A stretch of DNA of 5,971 nucleotides from a candidate division TA06 bacterium (GCA_022704925.1 JAKJFK010000110.1:1-5971); one strand, 5' to 3'. Counted from the stretch's first letter, positions 1 to 5,478 are shown. Notes: generated by a model from the sequence alone, not told the origin. A program made the numbers and translations.

Positions 1-547
1 CCCACCGCTCCGGCGCGGCCGTGCCGAGCGACCTGACCAGGTCCTCGTTGTAGCAGATTCCGAAGCCGGAGAGGCAGCAGCCGTACCAGAGGTCTTCGGA
101 ATCGTGAAGGGTTTCGCCCGAGAACTGCTGGGGCATGATCTCCGGGTTCAGCCACTCCGGGTGCCGGGTCCGGATGGCGCAGGGCTGGAGGTGCCCCTTG
201 CGGGCCTGGCGGGCATGGTCGAAGGAGCCGCCTCCGAAGAAGACGTCAATGCCGATGCCTTCCCGGCCGACCCGGCCGGCCGCTTCAAACTCGCTGTCGA
301 TGAACCGCACGATCTCGCTGGTACCGCCCAGGTTGCGCCATTCGATGTCCGCTGTTTCGCCGTACCGCTGCCGATACCAGCCGCGGAAGGCGTTTTCGAA
401 TTCGTAGCGGGTGGCCTCGTTATGCGGGCTGACGGCAACCAGGCGCCGGGCTCCGGCCGGATTGCTTTCGGCCGGCGGCTTGAGCAGGAAAGGCAGGGCC
501 AGGATCAGGAGGAAAGCCGCCAGCCAGCCGTAGAGACGTTTCATCAT
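1..547 (-). CDS. ABC transporter extracellular solute-binding protein (3' end beyond left edge)
   Basis: The reading frame is open from the ATG at 545-547 through the left edge of the window, giving about 182 N-terminal residues. The protein begins MMKRLYGWLAAFLLILALPF, a typical Sec signal peptide with a short basic start and a hydrophobic core of about 16 residues. No lipobox cysteine is visible, so it is probably a free or signal-anchored periplasmic protein. The mature part starts with a strand of the type RRLVAVSPHNEATRYEFENA, followed by a GGTSEIVRFIDSEF segment and IDVFFGGGSFDHARQA. This pattern fits iron(III)/family 1-like solute-binding proteins. It would capture the substrate and deliver it to a permease. 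A second ATG at 542-544 is an equally possible start. The start lies 4 bp after the ATPase stop, with only a weak GGAG far upstream, so translation may be coupled. The substrate cannot be told from the fragment; ferric iron, polyamine or sugar-phosphate are all possible. Confidence 0.85.
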   Translation of the reverse strand, partial: MMKRLYGWLAAFLLILALPFLLKPPAESNPAGARRLVAVSPHNEATRYEFENAFRGWYRQRYGETADIEWRNLGGTSEIVRFIDSEFEAAGRVGREGIGIDVFFGGGSFDHARQARKGHLQPCAIRTRHPEWLNPEIMPQQFSGETLHDSEDLWYGCCLSGFGICYNEDLVRSLGTAAPERW

Positions 548-551
548 CCGG

Positions 552-1634
552 TCAGGCCGCCACTCCGGCCAGTACCACCACCTCGGCCGGGTCCACCCAG
601 AAATCGAGCCGGCTTCCGGCGGCGGTCTCGGAATTTTCCGGGTTGAGGCGGCAGGCCCGCAGCCGGATCCCGGCGGCGGGTTCCAGCAGGTATTCGATCG
701 ATTCGCCCAGGTAGACGCTTTCCACCAGACGGGCCTCTTTCCGGTTGACGCTTCCGGCCGGGGGCGCGTTGAAATTAATGGCTTCGGGCCGGATGGAGAG
801 GGTAACCCGGTCGCCGGCCTGGAAGCGGCCGGCCGGGTTCGGTCCGGTCCAGGTTCCGGCCGCGGTTTCCACGGTAAGATTTCCGCCGCCGGTTTCGGTC
901 ACCCGGCCGGGCACCAGGTTGGTGGCGCCGATGAAGTCGGCCGTGAAGAGACTGGCCGGCTTTCGGTACAACTCCTGGGGGGAACCGATCTGCTCGACCC
1001 GGCCGAGGTTGAGTACCGCGCAGCGGTCGGCCATGCTGAGCGCCTCCTTCTGGTCGTGGGTGACGTAGAGAGCGGTCAGGCCGGTCTCGCGCACGATCCG
1101 CTTCAGTTCCGTCCGCATCTCGCGGCGCAGCTTGGCGTCCAGGTTGGAAAGGGGTTCGTCCAGCAGGAGGCAGTCGGGCTTGATCACCAGCGCGCGCGCC
1201 AGCGCCACCCGCTGCTGCTGGCCGCCGGAGAGCTGGCCGGGCCGCCGGCCGGCGTAATTTTCAAGGTGGACCATGGCCAGGGCGGCGGTCACCCGTTCTC
1301 CGCGTTCTTTCGGAGGCAGGTTGCGGCCGGGTACGGTAAGACCGAAGGCCACGTTCTGGGCCACCGTAAGGTGCGGCCAGAGCGCGTAATTCTGGAAGAC
1401 CATGCCGGTGTTGCGGCGGTAAGGCGGCAGATCATTCACCAGCCGGTTGTCAAAGAGGATGCGGCCGGAATCGGTCTTCACGAAACCGGCCACCGCCCGC
1501 AGCAGGGTGGTCTTGCCGCAGCCGGAGGGGCCGAGAATGAAGAAGAACTCGCCATCCTCAACCTGGAAGGAGACGTCCCGCAGGGCGGCGGTCCTTCCGA
1601 AATTCTTGTTGATTTTTTCAATCGTGATCTTCAT
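552..1634 (-). CDS. ABC transporter ATP-binding protein, FbpC/PotA/UgpC type
   Basis: This is the energising ATPase subunit of an ABC importer, acting at the cytoplasmic face of the inner membrane. All nucleotide-binding motifs are present and intact: Walker A GPSGCGKTT (about residues 35-43), Q-loop glutamine at 81, signature LSGGQQQR (135-142), Walker B CLLLDEP (155-161, catalytic Glu160), D-loop SNLDA (163-167) and the switch histidine in VTHDQ (His193). After about residue 235 comes a TOBE-type C-terminal region (NLVPGRV near 245, then an SIRPEAI segment), which usually carries regulatory or substrate-linked contacts. The length of 360 residues is normal for this subfamily. It is immediately followed by the solute-binding protein gene, which supports one importer operon; the permease must be elsewhere, most likely further left. 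Family membership is secure but the substrate is not. No clear Shine-Dalgarno sequence precedes the ATG. Confidence 0.95.
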   Translation of the reverse strand: MKITIEKINKNFGRTAALRDVSFQVEDGEFFFILGPSGCGKTTLLRAVAGFVKTDSGRILFDNRLVNDLPPYRRNTGMVFQNYALWPHLTVAQNVAFGLTVPGRNLPPKERGERVTAALAMVHLENYAGRRPGQLSGGQQQRVALARALVIKPDCLLLDEPLSNLDAKLRREMRTELKRIVRETGLTALYVTHDQKEALSMADRCAVLNLGRVEQIGSPQELYRKPASLFTADFIGATNLVPGRVTETGGGNLTVETAAGTWTGPNPAGRFQAGDRVTLSIRPEAINFNAPPAGSVNRKEARLVESVYLGESIEYLLEPAAGIRLRACRLNPENSETAAGSRLDFWVDPAEVVVLAGVAA

Positions 1635-1718
1635 GGGCGGGCCATCCGGGCGGTCCGGTTCGGACTGCGTCCGGGCGGTTCGGCGGACCGGTAAAGGGTG
1701 AAGCGACGGCTCCGACTG
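1635..1718 (-). other. GC-rich structured intergenic gap before the ABC ATPase
   Basis: This 84-bp gap separates the thioredoxin-like gene from the ATPase gene. It holds a 14-nt direct repeat with one mismatch (TCCGGGCGGTCCGG at 1645-1658 and TCCGGGCGGTTCGG at 1670-1683). It also holds a perfect small hairpin, CGGAC-TGC-GTCCG (1661-1673), nested inside an outer inverted pair CGGTCCG/CGGACCG (1651-1657 and 1684-1690). There is no T-run after the hairpin, so it does not look like a complete intrinsic terminator. A tiny frame ATG GCC CGC CCA TGA (minus strand, from 1645) ends by overlapping the ATPase ATG. Whether any of this regulates the operon is inference; the repeats could partly reflect the high GC content. 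Confidence 0.45.
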
Positions 1719-2120
1719 TCAATGGTGGTGTTCGGTCAGTTCCCGGGCCAGCTCCGGAAGCCGGGCAAGGTCCGCGACCTCCTGGAGCTCGTCCATCACG
1801 GTGCCGTGAGCGTCCAGGACCCGGATGAGCGGGAGCTTGGTTTCGGCCGTGATCCCGGGCATCGCCGGACCGGTGGTTGTCAGGGTAATCGCCTTGCCGC
1901 CCAGTTTCGGCCGGGCTTCTCGAAGTGCCTTGACGAAGGGGCGGTCCCGCTCGGTTTGGCTCTTGACCAGCAGGATTACGCCCAGGTGGTCGCCCGCCGC
2001 ATTCTGGAGTTGTTCAATGATGGATTCCCGCTGGGTGAGGGCGCCGAGCAGGTAAAGGGCGCCGAAGGCGAGGATAAGCGCGAGGGCCTTCTGGTACCAG
2101 TTAAGTTTTTTGGTCGGCAT
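1719..2120 (-). CDS. Small membrane-anchored protein, possible cysteine-free thioredoxin-like fold
   Basis: The protein has 133 residues. A short basic N-terminus is followed by one hydrophobic helix (about residues 12-28, ALALILAFGALYLLGAL), then a charged helix and an extracytoplasmic domain of about 90 residues. In that domain a hydrophobic strand GVILLVKS (47-54) is followed by a helix, a second strand (77-82), and then LPLIRVLDAHGTVMDEL (96-112). The last stretch resembles the cis-proline and beta-hairpin part of thioredoxin-like proteins. The protein contains no cysteine at all, so it cannot be a normal oxidoreductase. It ends in EHHH. The start is well supported: GGGAG (complement of 2128-2132) lies 7 nt upstream of the ATG, and a strong promoter lies further upstream. 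It is on the same strand as, and 84 bp before, the ABC genes, so co-transcription is likely. I do not recognise a named family; the fold assignment is a guess from pattern. Confidence 0.75.
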   Translation of the reverse strand: MPTKKLNWYQKALALILAFGALYLLGALTQRESIIEQLQNAAGDHLGVILLVKSQTERDRPFVKALREARPKLGGKAITLTTTGPAMPGITAETKLPLIRVLDAHGTVMDELQEVADLARLPELARELTEHHH

Positions 2121-2127
2121 TCTTTTT

Positions 2128-2132
2128 CTCCC
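2128..2132 (-). promoter_or_regulatory. Ribosome binding site of the thioredoxin-like gene
   Basis: On the minus strand the sequence reads GGGAG-AAAAAGA-ATG, a good Shine-Dalgarno core with 7-nt spacing. It fixes the start at 2120. Confidence 0.75.
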
Positions 2133-2152
2133 GGAAAGTTTTTTATCCTTAT

Positions 2153-2181
2153 ATTTTAAAAACCGCTCGCCTGGTTGTCAA
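2153..2181 (-). promoter_or_regulatory. Sigma70-type promoter for the thioredoxin-like/ABC block
   Basis: On the minus strand a perfect -35 box TTGACA (complement of 2176-2181) is followed by a 17-bp spacer and a -10 box TAAAAT (complement of 2153-2158, 5 of 6 consensus). Transcription would start near 2146, about 25 nt before the ATG at 2120. It sits in the 77-bp gap after the MFS gene and is the best match to consensus I found in the window. The -35 box lies in the loop and one arm of the hairpin that appears to terminate the upstream MFS gene. Confidence 0.75.
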
Positions 2182-2190
2182 ACCAGCGGT
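2158..2190 (-). terminator. Intrinsic terminator of the MFS gene, overlapping the next promoter
   Basis: Read on the minus strand, ACCGCTGGTT (2181-2190) pairs with AACCAG (complement of 2171-2176) and CGGT (complement of 2162-2165), interrupted by a 5-nt bulge (2166-2170). The loop is TGAC. A run of five T follows (complement of 2158-2162). It begins 7 bp after the MFS stop codon. Position, loop size and T-run fit a rho-independent terminator; the bulge makes it weaker than a perfect stem. Confidence 0.6.
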
Positions 2191-2197
2191 CTTCATT

Positions 2198-3379
2198 TTA
2201 TCCTCGGGTTTCGTCCGGGCGGCGCCGGGAGCGGGCAAAAAGGAGCCCCTGGCCGGCCAGCAGAAGAAGAAAGAAGGAAAGCATCGCCGCGTGAAAGACG
2301 TCCGGGCCCCGGTCCAGGGCCGCGCCGCCGGCCAGGGGACCCAGGACGCCGGCGACGCCCACGATCGCCTCGTTGATGCCGATGTTGCGGCCGCTCTGCT
2401 CGGTCTGGCTCAAGGCGTAGAAGACCCCGGCCGAGTAAGCGTAGCCGCAGTAGAGTCCGAAACCGGCGGCCAGGGTCAGCATTCCCGGCCAGCCGGGCCA
2501 GAGCCAGGCGGCCAGCAGGCCGGCGCCGCCGGCCAGGCTGGTGGCCAGGATGGGGCGGAACCCGTAATTCAAGGTGTGCCGGCCGGAGAGCAGGAAACCG
2601 GAGACGGCCTGGATGGAGAAGACCAGGCAGACAAGGGTTCCGGCCGCCGCCGGCCCGGAACCGGGCAGGTCCAGGATCAGCTTGGGTACCAGTATCCGGA
2701 TGGCGATGCCGATAAAGGAGGCGTTGAGAAAGAGCAGCCAGCCGAGCCGGACGAAGAGGGCACGCCGGGAAGCCGGAACCGGCGGCCCGGGTGGCTCCGC
2801 CGGGTCGGGACCGGTCGGACCGGGCCGGATCGGCCAGTGCCGGTCTATCTCCAGGACCAGGATGACCAGCAGGGACGAGAGGACCGCCGGCATCAGCGCC
2901 GCCACCGGGCCGCGCGTCACCAGGTAGCCCTGGGCCAGCGAACCGGCGCCGATGCCCAGGCTCCAGCTCAGGGTGTAGAAGCCGCAGGCCTGGTGGATCG
3001 GCAGCCTGACCCGTTCGGCCATAAAGAGCTGGAAACCGATGTAGAACAATGAGGCCGCCACCCCGTAGAGGGCGAAGAAGAAGAATAACAGGGCGAGGCG
3101 GTCGGCCCACATCAGGCCGACGGTCACCAGGACCATGAGCAGGCAGCCGGCGATCATCGAAGCGTAGCGGTTGGAAGCGTTGATCAGCCGGCCGAGCAGC
3201 AGCGAGACCAGGAAGTAGACCAGTCCCCAGACGGCGCCCAGGGCGCCCAGCAGGAAGGCGCTGGCCCCCATTTCGGCCGCCTTGAGCACGCCGAAGAGAC
3301 TGAGGGCGGCCAGCGAGAAGTCCATCAGGGCCGGGAAGAGGTAAATCCATCGGCCCCGGCCGTTTCCGAATTTTATCAT
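2198..3379 (-). CDS. Major facilitator superfamily (MFS) transporter
   Basis: The protein has 393 residues and is highly hydrophobic, with about twelve predicted membrane helices. Approximate positions are 11-31, 41-63, 73-91, 95-118, 132-152, 158-177, 208-228, 243-264, 273-292, 299-319, 335-352 and 362-383. A cytoplasmic loop rich in proline and glycine (about 179-206, with PGPTGPDPAEPPGPP) separates the two six-helix halves. A short loop with LLGRLINASNR after helix 2 sits where the MFS loop 2-3 motif is expected. The segment GRNIGINEAIVG precedes helix 11. It is an inner-membrane secondary transporter; the substrate cannot be inferred. The start is the ATG at 3377-3379, with a weak GGAA about 7-9 nt upstream that is partly inside a small hairpin. 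It is divergent from the lipoprotein gene at 3581 and has its own promoter candidate and palindromic leader. Confidence 0.88.
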   Translation of the reverse strand: MIKFGNGRGRWIYLFPALMDFSLAALSLFGVLKAAEMGASAFLLGALGAVWGLVYFLVSLLLGRLINASNRYASMIAGCLLMVLVTVGLMWADRLALLFFFFALYGVAASLFYIGFQLFMAERVRLPIHQACGFYTLSWSLGIGAGSLAQGYLVTRGPVAALMPAVLSSLLVILVLEIDRHWPIRPGPTGPDPAEPPGPPVPASRRALFVRLGWLLFLNASFIGIAIRILVPKLILDLPGSGPAAAGTLVCLVFSIQAVSGFLLSGRHTLNYGFRPILATSLAGGAGLLAAWLWPGWPGMLTLAAGFGLYCGYAYSAGVFYALSQTEQSGRNIGINEAIVGVAGVLGPLAGGAALDRGPDVFHAAMLSFFLLLLAGQGLLFARSRRRPDETRG

Positions 3380-3381
3380 CA

Positions 3382-3392
3382 GCGGTTTCCGC
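3382..3392 (-). promoter_or_regulatory. Small hairpin next to the MFS start codon
   Basis: GCGG-TTT-CCGC forms a 4-bp stem with a 3-nt loop, ending 2 nt before the MFS ATG. It contains the only purine-rich ribosome-binding candidate (GGAAA on the minus strand). If it forms in the mRNA it would reduce translation initiation. The stem is short, so a chance occurrence is possible. Confidence 0.35.
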
Positions 3393-3395
3393 GCG

Positions 3396-3433
3396 CGTTT
3401 ATCGTTGAAATTCCGGTCGATTTCAAATAAACG
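3396..3433 (-). promoter_or_regulatory. Long bulged palindrome in the MFS leader (operator or mRNA hairpin)
   Basis: The left arm is CGTTTAT (3396-3402), CG (3403-3404) and TTGAAAT (3405-3411). The right arm is ATTTCAA (3420-3426) and ATAAACG (3427-3433). The two arms match over 14 bp with a single 2-nt bulge and an 8-nt centre. A second perfect palindrome, TAAACGTTTA (3428-3437), overlaps the right end and abuts the -10 box, so the core CGTTTA/TAAACG occurs three times. The position at and just after the predicted transcription start is typical of a repressor operator. It could equally form a 5' hairpin in the mRNA. No T-run follows, so it is not a terminator. Confidence 0.55.
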
Positions 3434-3436
3434 TTT

Positions 3437-3465
3437 AGTATAGCATTTAGTTCCGGGGCCGGGAA
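3437..3465 (-). promoter_or_regulatory. Candidate promoter of the MFS gene
   Basis: On the minus strand a -10 box TATACT (complement of 3437-3442, 5 of 6 consensus) stands in an AT-rich patch of a GC-rich region. At 17 bp spacing the -35 position reads TTCCCG (complement of 3460-3465), only 3 of 6. Such a promoter may need an activator. Transcription would start near 3430, inside the palindrome. Confidence 0.5.
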
Positions 3466-3504
3466 ACGAAGCCGCTTGCCCGGCCCGATCGAATCCGGCG
3501 GCGT

Positions 3505-3532
3505 TTGTATCCCGGCGATCTTATGATATAAA
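3505..3532 (+). promoter_or_regulatory. Candidate promoter of the lipoprotein/signal peptidase pair
   Basis: TTGTAT (3505-3510) and TATAAA (3527-3532, 5 of 6 consensus) are spaced 16 bp apart in the AT-rich patch at 3519-3537. An alternative -10, TATGAT, lies at 3522-3527. Transcription would start near 3539, about 40 nt before the ATG at 3581. The -35 box is weak. Confidence 0.45.
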
Positions 3533-3571
3533 ATTAACCAGCCAGGAGCGGCGGGGTGTTTTGAAAAGACG

Positions 3572-3576
3572 GGAGG
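3572..3576 (+). promoter_or_regulatory. Ribosome binding site of the lipoprotein gene
   Basis: GGAGG lies within a purine run (GGGAGGGGGT) directly before the ATG at 3581, leaving only 4 nt from the core to the start. It supports this start, which also gives a proper lipoprotein signal peptide. Confidence 0.7.
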
Positions 3577-3580
3577 GGGT

Positions 3581-3931
3581 ATGAAAGGGTTGACGGTTCT
3601 CTTTCTGCTGCTGTTGCTCTTCGCAACCGGGTGCGGCCGCAAGTCGGACCAGGCGTCTTCCGACCGGCTCCAGGGTCCGGCCAGCACCTTGAAAGAGTAC
3701 GGCGGAGTCATGGGCAATGCCTTGAAGAAGGCCCGGTCAATTGACGTGCTGGTTCCGCTCAGGCAGACGATCGAGACCTTCAAGGTCCAGGAGGGGCGTT
3801 ACCCGGCCAGCCTCGAGGAGCTGGTCGAAAAGAAGTACCTGCCCGAAATGGTCAAGCCGCCGGCCGGCAGCCGCCTGGTCTACGACGCCCGGAAGGGTTC
3901 GGTCAGCCTGGCGCCCGAGGGGGGTGGATGA
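3581..3931 (+). CDS. Small lipoprotein with pseudopilin (GspG)-like C-terminal motif
   Basis: The protein has 116 residues. It starts with a lipoprotein signal peptide: MKG, a run of leucines and phenylalanines, and a lipobox-like LFATGC with the acylated cysteine at residue 18. Alanine at -3 is slightly unusual. A polar linker (19-45) follows. The C-terminal half contains a helix LRQTIETFKVQEGRYPASLEEL (about 60-81), then VEKKYLPEMVKPPAG and a short strand pair ending in RKGSVSL. The order helix, then GRYP-SLEEL, then a loop with YLP is characteristic of the globular domain of type II secretion major pseudopilins, but the N-terminal prepilin helix is replaced by a lipid anchor. The product would sit on the periplasmic side of a membrane. 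Its TGA stop overlaps the ATG of signal peptidase I by 4 bp (ATGA), so the two are translationally coupled. The function is unknown, and the fold relation is inferred from sequence pattern only. Confidence 0.82.
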   Translation: MKGLTVLFLLLLLFATGCGRKSDQASSDRLQGPASTLKEYGGVMGNALKKARSIDVLVPLRQTIETFKVQEGRYPASLEELVEKKYLPEMVKPPAGSRLVYDARKGSVSLAPEGGG

Positions 3932-4467
3932 GCCGGAGGTTCGTCATCATTGACGCCGTCGTTTCGGTCCTGATCATCTTTGCCGCCTATTTTTTCTTCA
4001 GCGTCAAGCAGGGGGGCTTCTTTTACATTGACTCCGAATCGATGGAGCCCACCCTCCAGCCCGGCGACCGGTTGGTGCTGGTCAAGGCCGGCAGCCTGGA
4101 ACGGGGGCAGATCGTGGTCTTCAGACACGAATCCCGGAAGGTCGAATTTTACGTGAAGCGGCTCGTCGGTCTCCCGGGTGACCAGGTCGCCGTCCGGGGC
4201 GGCCGCCTCTATCTCAACGGCCAGGCCCAGGAAGAGCCGTATCTTAAAGAACGCCGGATCGTTTACAACTACGGCCCGATCCAGGTCCCGGAAGCAGAGT
4301 ACTTCGTGTTGGGCGACAACCGGAACAACAGCGAGGACAGCAGCGTCTTCGGCTGCGTGCCGGCCGGGGATATCCGGGGCCGGGTGCTGGGTATCTACTG
4401 GCCCTGGCACCGGCGGCTGCGGCTGGCCCTGTCCGGATCGGCCGCCGTCATTGCGGCTTCGGCTTGA
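3928..4467 (+). CDS. lepB: Signal peptidase I
   Basis: This membrane-bound serine protease of family S26 removes signal peptides from Sec and Tat exported proteins. The 179-residue protein has one N-terminal membrane helix (about 5-26) and then the catalytic domain on the outer face of the membrane. Box B, DSESMEPTLQPGD, carries the nucleophile Ser38. Box D, FYVKRLVGLPGD, carries the general base Lys77. The GGRLYLNGQ and EEPYLKER segments (91-109) and box E, GDNRNNSEDS (129-138), are typical. All catalytic parts are present, so it should be active. It has a single transmembrane anchor, unlike the two-helix E. coli enzyme, and is close in length to the shorter Bacillus-type enzymes. The gene overlaps the lipoprotein gene by 4 bp and is followed at once by a strong terminator, which closes the two-gene operon. 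The gene symbol is by family; paralogues may exist elsewhere in the genome. Confidence 0.95.
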   Translation: MSRRFVIIDAVVSVLIIFAAYFFFSVKQGGFFYIDSESMEPTLQPGDRLVLVKAGSLERGQIVVFRHESRKVEFYVKRLVGLPGDQVAVRGGRLYLNGQAQEEPYLKERRIVYNYGPIQVPEAEYFVLGDNRNNSEDSSVFGCVPAGDIRGRVLGIYWPWHRRLRLALSGSAAVIAASA

Positions 4468-4469
4468 CC

Positions 4470-4501
4470 GGGACCGGCTGCGGGAAGCCGGTCCCTCTTT
4501 T
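4470..4501 (+). terminator. Rho-independent terminator after signal peptidase I
   Basis: GGGACCGGCT (4470-4479) and AGCCGGTCCC (4486-4495) form a perfect 10-bp GC-rich stem with a 6-nt loop, followed by TCTTTT (4496-4501). It begins 2 nt after the stop codon at 4465-4467. There is no T-run on the opposite strand, so it works in the plus direction only. Confidence 0.9.
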
Positions 4502-4548
4502 CAACGCCCCCCAATTTTCACGTTTCACACGGGAGAAAGACCGCCAAC

Positions 4549-5478
4549 ATGATCTCCAGGTTCCCGGATTTCACTCCGCTCAATCTTGAATTGCAGGCTG
4601 AATTGAAGGCCTACCTGAAGGCGAATCCGCCGCTCGGATCGGAGTACACCTTTACCAATCTCTTCGGCTGGCAGCGGTCGGCCGATTACCAGGCGGCCCG
4701 TTTTGGAGACGGTTTCCTGCTCCGGCGCAGTCATCGTTCCGGCCGGGAGACTCTGCTGGAGCCGCTGGTCACCAGGGGCGGCCTCGAGGCCCTCGAGGCC
4801 GGTTTCGATTACCTGGCCGGCCGCGGCCGGATGGCCGAAGCGGAAAGAGTCACCGAATCTTTCCTGGAACGCTTCCCCGCGGTCGCGGAAAAGTTCCGGG
4901 TGGTCGAGGACCGGGATAACCATGATTATCTTTACCTGGTCCGGGAGTTGATCGACCTGGCCGGGGAGAAGTTTCACGACAAGCAGAACCTTTACCGCCA
5001 GTTTGTCCGCAAGTACCGGTTTTCCTACCGCCCCATGACCGGCGCCGACATTCAGGCCGGCCTTGATTTCGTTGACCACTGGTGCCGGAAACGGGAGTGC
5101 GACAAGTACGAGGGTTTGAACCAGGAGAAGCGGGCGGTGCGAAGGATGCTGAAGAATTTCGAGACGCTCGGATTGCGCGGCGGCCTGCTCGAGATCGAGG
5201 GAAACCCGGTCGCCCTGACCCTGGGCGAGCCGCTCAATCCGGAGACCTACGTCATTCACGTCGAGAAGGCCGACAGCGCCTATACCGGTGTCTACCAGGC
5301 CATCAACCGTGAGTTTCTAAAGGAGGCCGCGGCCGGTTTCCGGTTCGTGAACCGGGAGCAGGATATGGGCCTGCTCGGACTGCGCCAGGCCAAGCTTTCC
5401 TACAACCCGGTCCGCCTGGTCAGAAAGTACCGGCTATTCCCGGCCGGCGCCCAGGCCGGCCAGCTCGGCGGGAGTTAA
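4549..5478 (+). CDS. DUF2156 protein (phosphatidylglycerol lysyltransferase C-domain-like)
   Basis: The protein has 309 residues, with no signal peptide or membrane helix, so it is cytoplasmic. The N-terminal part contains SEYTFTNLFGW (31-41), the hallmark opening of DUF2156 proteins. The middle holds DYLYLVRELIDLAGEKFHDKQN (126-147), where the conserved pattern of a tyrosine-rich strand, 'L-G-KFH-KRN' and a basic helix is clear. The C-terminal half has VIHVEKADSAYTGVYQAINREF (split across 235-256) and NREQDMGLLGLRQAKLSYNP (268-287), matching the second GNAT-like domain. In the MprF family this double GNAT fold transfers an aminoacyl group from aminoacyl-tRNA to a lipid. Stand-alone soluble members like this one have no proven substrate. 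The start is preceded by GGGAG (4531-4535) at a long spacing of 13 nt. It lies 47 bp after the terminator and no clear promoter is visible. Its last 14 codons overlap the convergent gene. Confidence 0.88.
   Translation: MISRFPDFTPLNLELQAELKAYLKANPPLGSEYTFTNLFGWQRSADYQAARFGDGFLLRRSHRSGRETLLEPLVTRGGLEALEAGFDYLAGRGRMAEAERVTESFLERFPAVAEKFRVVEDRDNHDYLYLVRELIDLAGEKFHDKQNLYRQFVRKYRFSYRPMTGADIQAGLDFVDHWCRKRECDKYEGLNQEKRAVRRMLKNFETLGLRGGLLEIEGNPVALTLGEPLNPETYVIHVEKADSAYTGVYQAINREFLKEAAAGFRFVNREQDMGLLGLRQAKLSYNPVRLVRKYRLFPAGAQAGQLGGS

Noticed and set aside
1056-1694. Plus-strand frame of 212 residues opposite the ABC ATPase.
   Set aside because: The opposite strand encodes an intact ATPase with every motif; this frame has no recognisable pattern and no ribosome site.
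2291-3052. Plus-strand frame of 253 residues opposite the MFS gene.
   Set aside because: Composition is dominated by G, Q, D and A, as expected for an antisense shadow of hydrophobic codons; no motif is visible.
2193-3350. A 385-residue minus-strand frame nearly as long as the MFS gene.
   Set aside because: It is arginine-, proline- and glycine-rich without membrane helices, the usual shadow of a GC-rich gene. The MFS frame has twelve clear helices.
3379-3783. A 134-residue minus-strand frame whose stop overlaps the MFS start by one base (TGATG).
   Set aside because: It is antisense to the lipoprotein gene, crosses the divergent promoter region, and shows no domain. The overlap appears to be chance.
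3880-4410. Minus-strand frame of 176 residues opposite signal peptidase I.
   Set aside because: Signal peptidase I on the plus strand has all catalytic boxes; the antisense frame has no promoter or motif.
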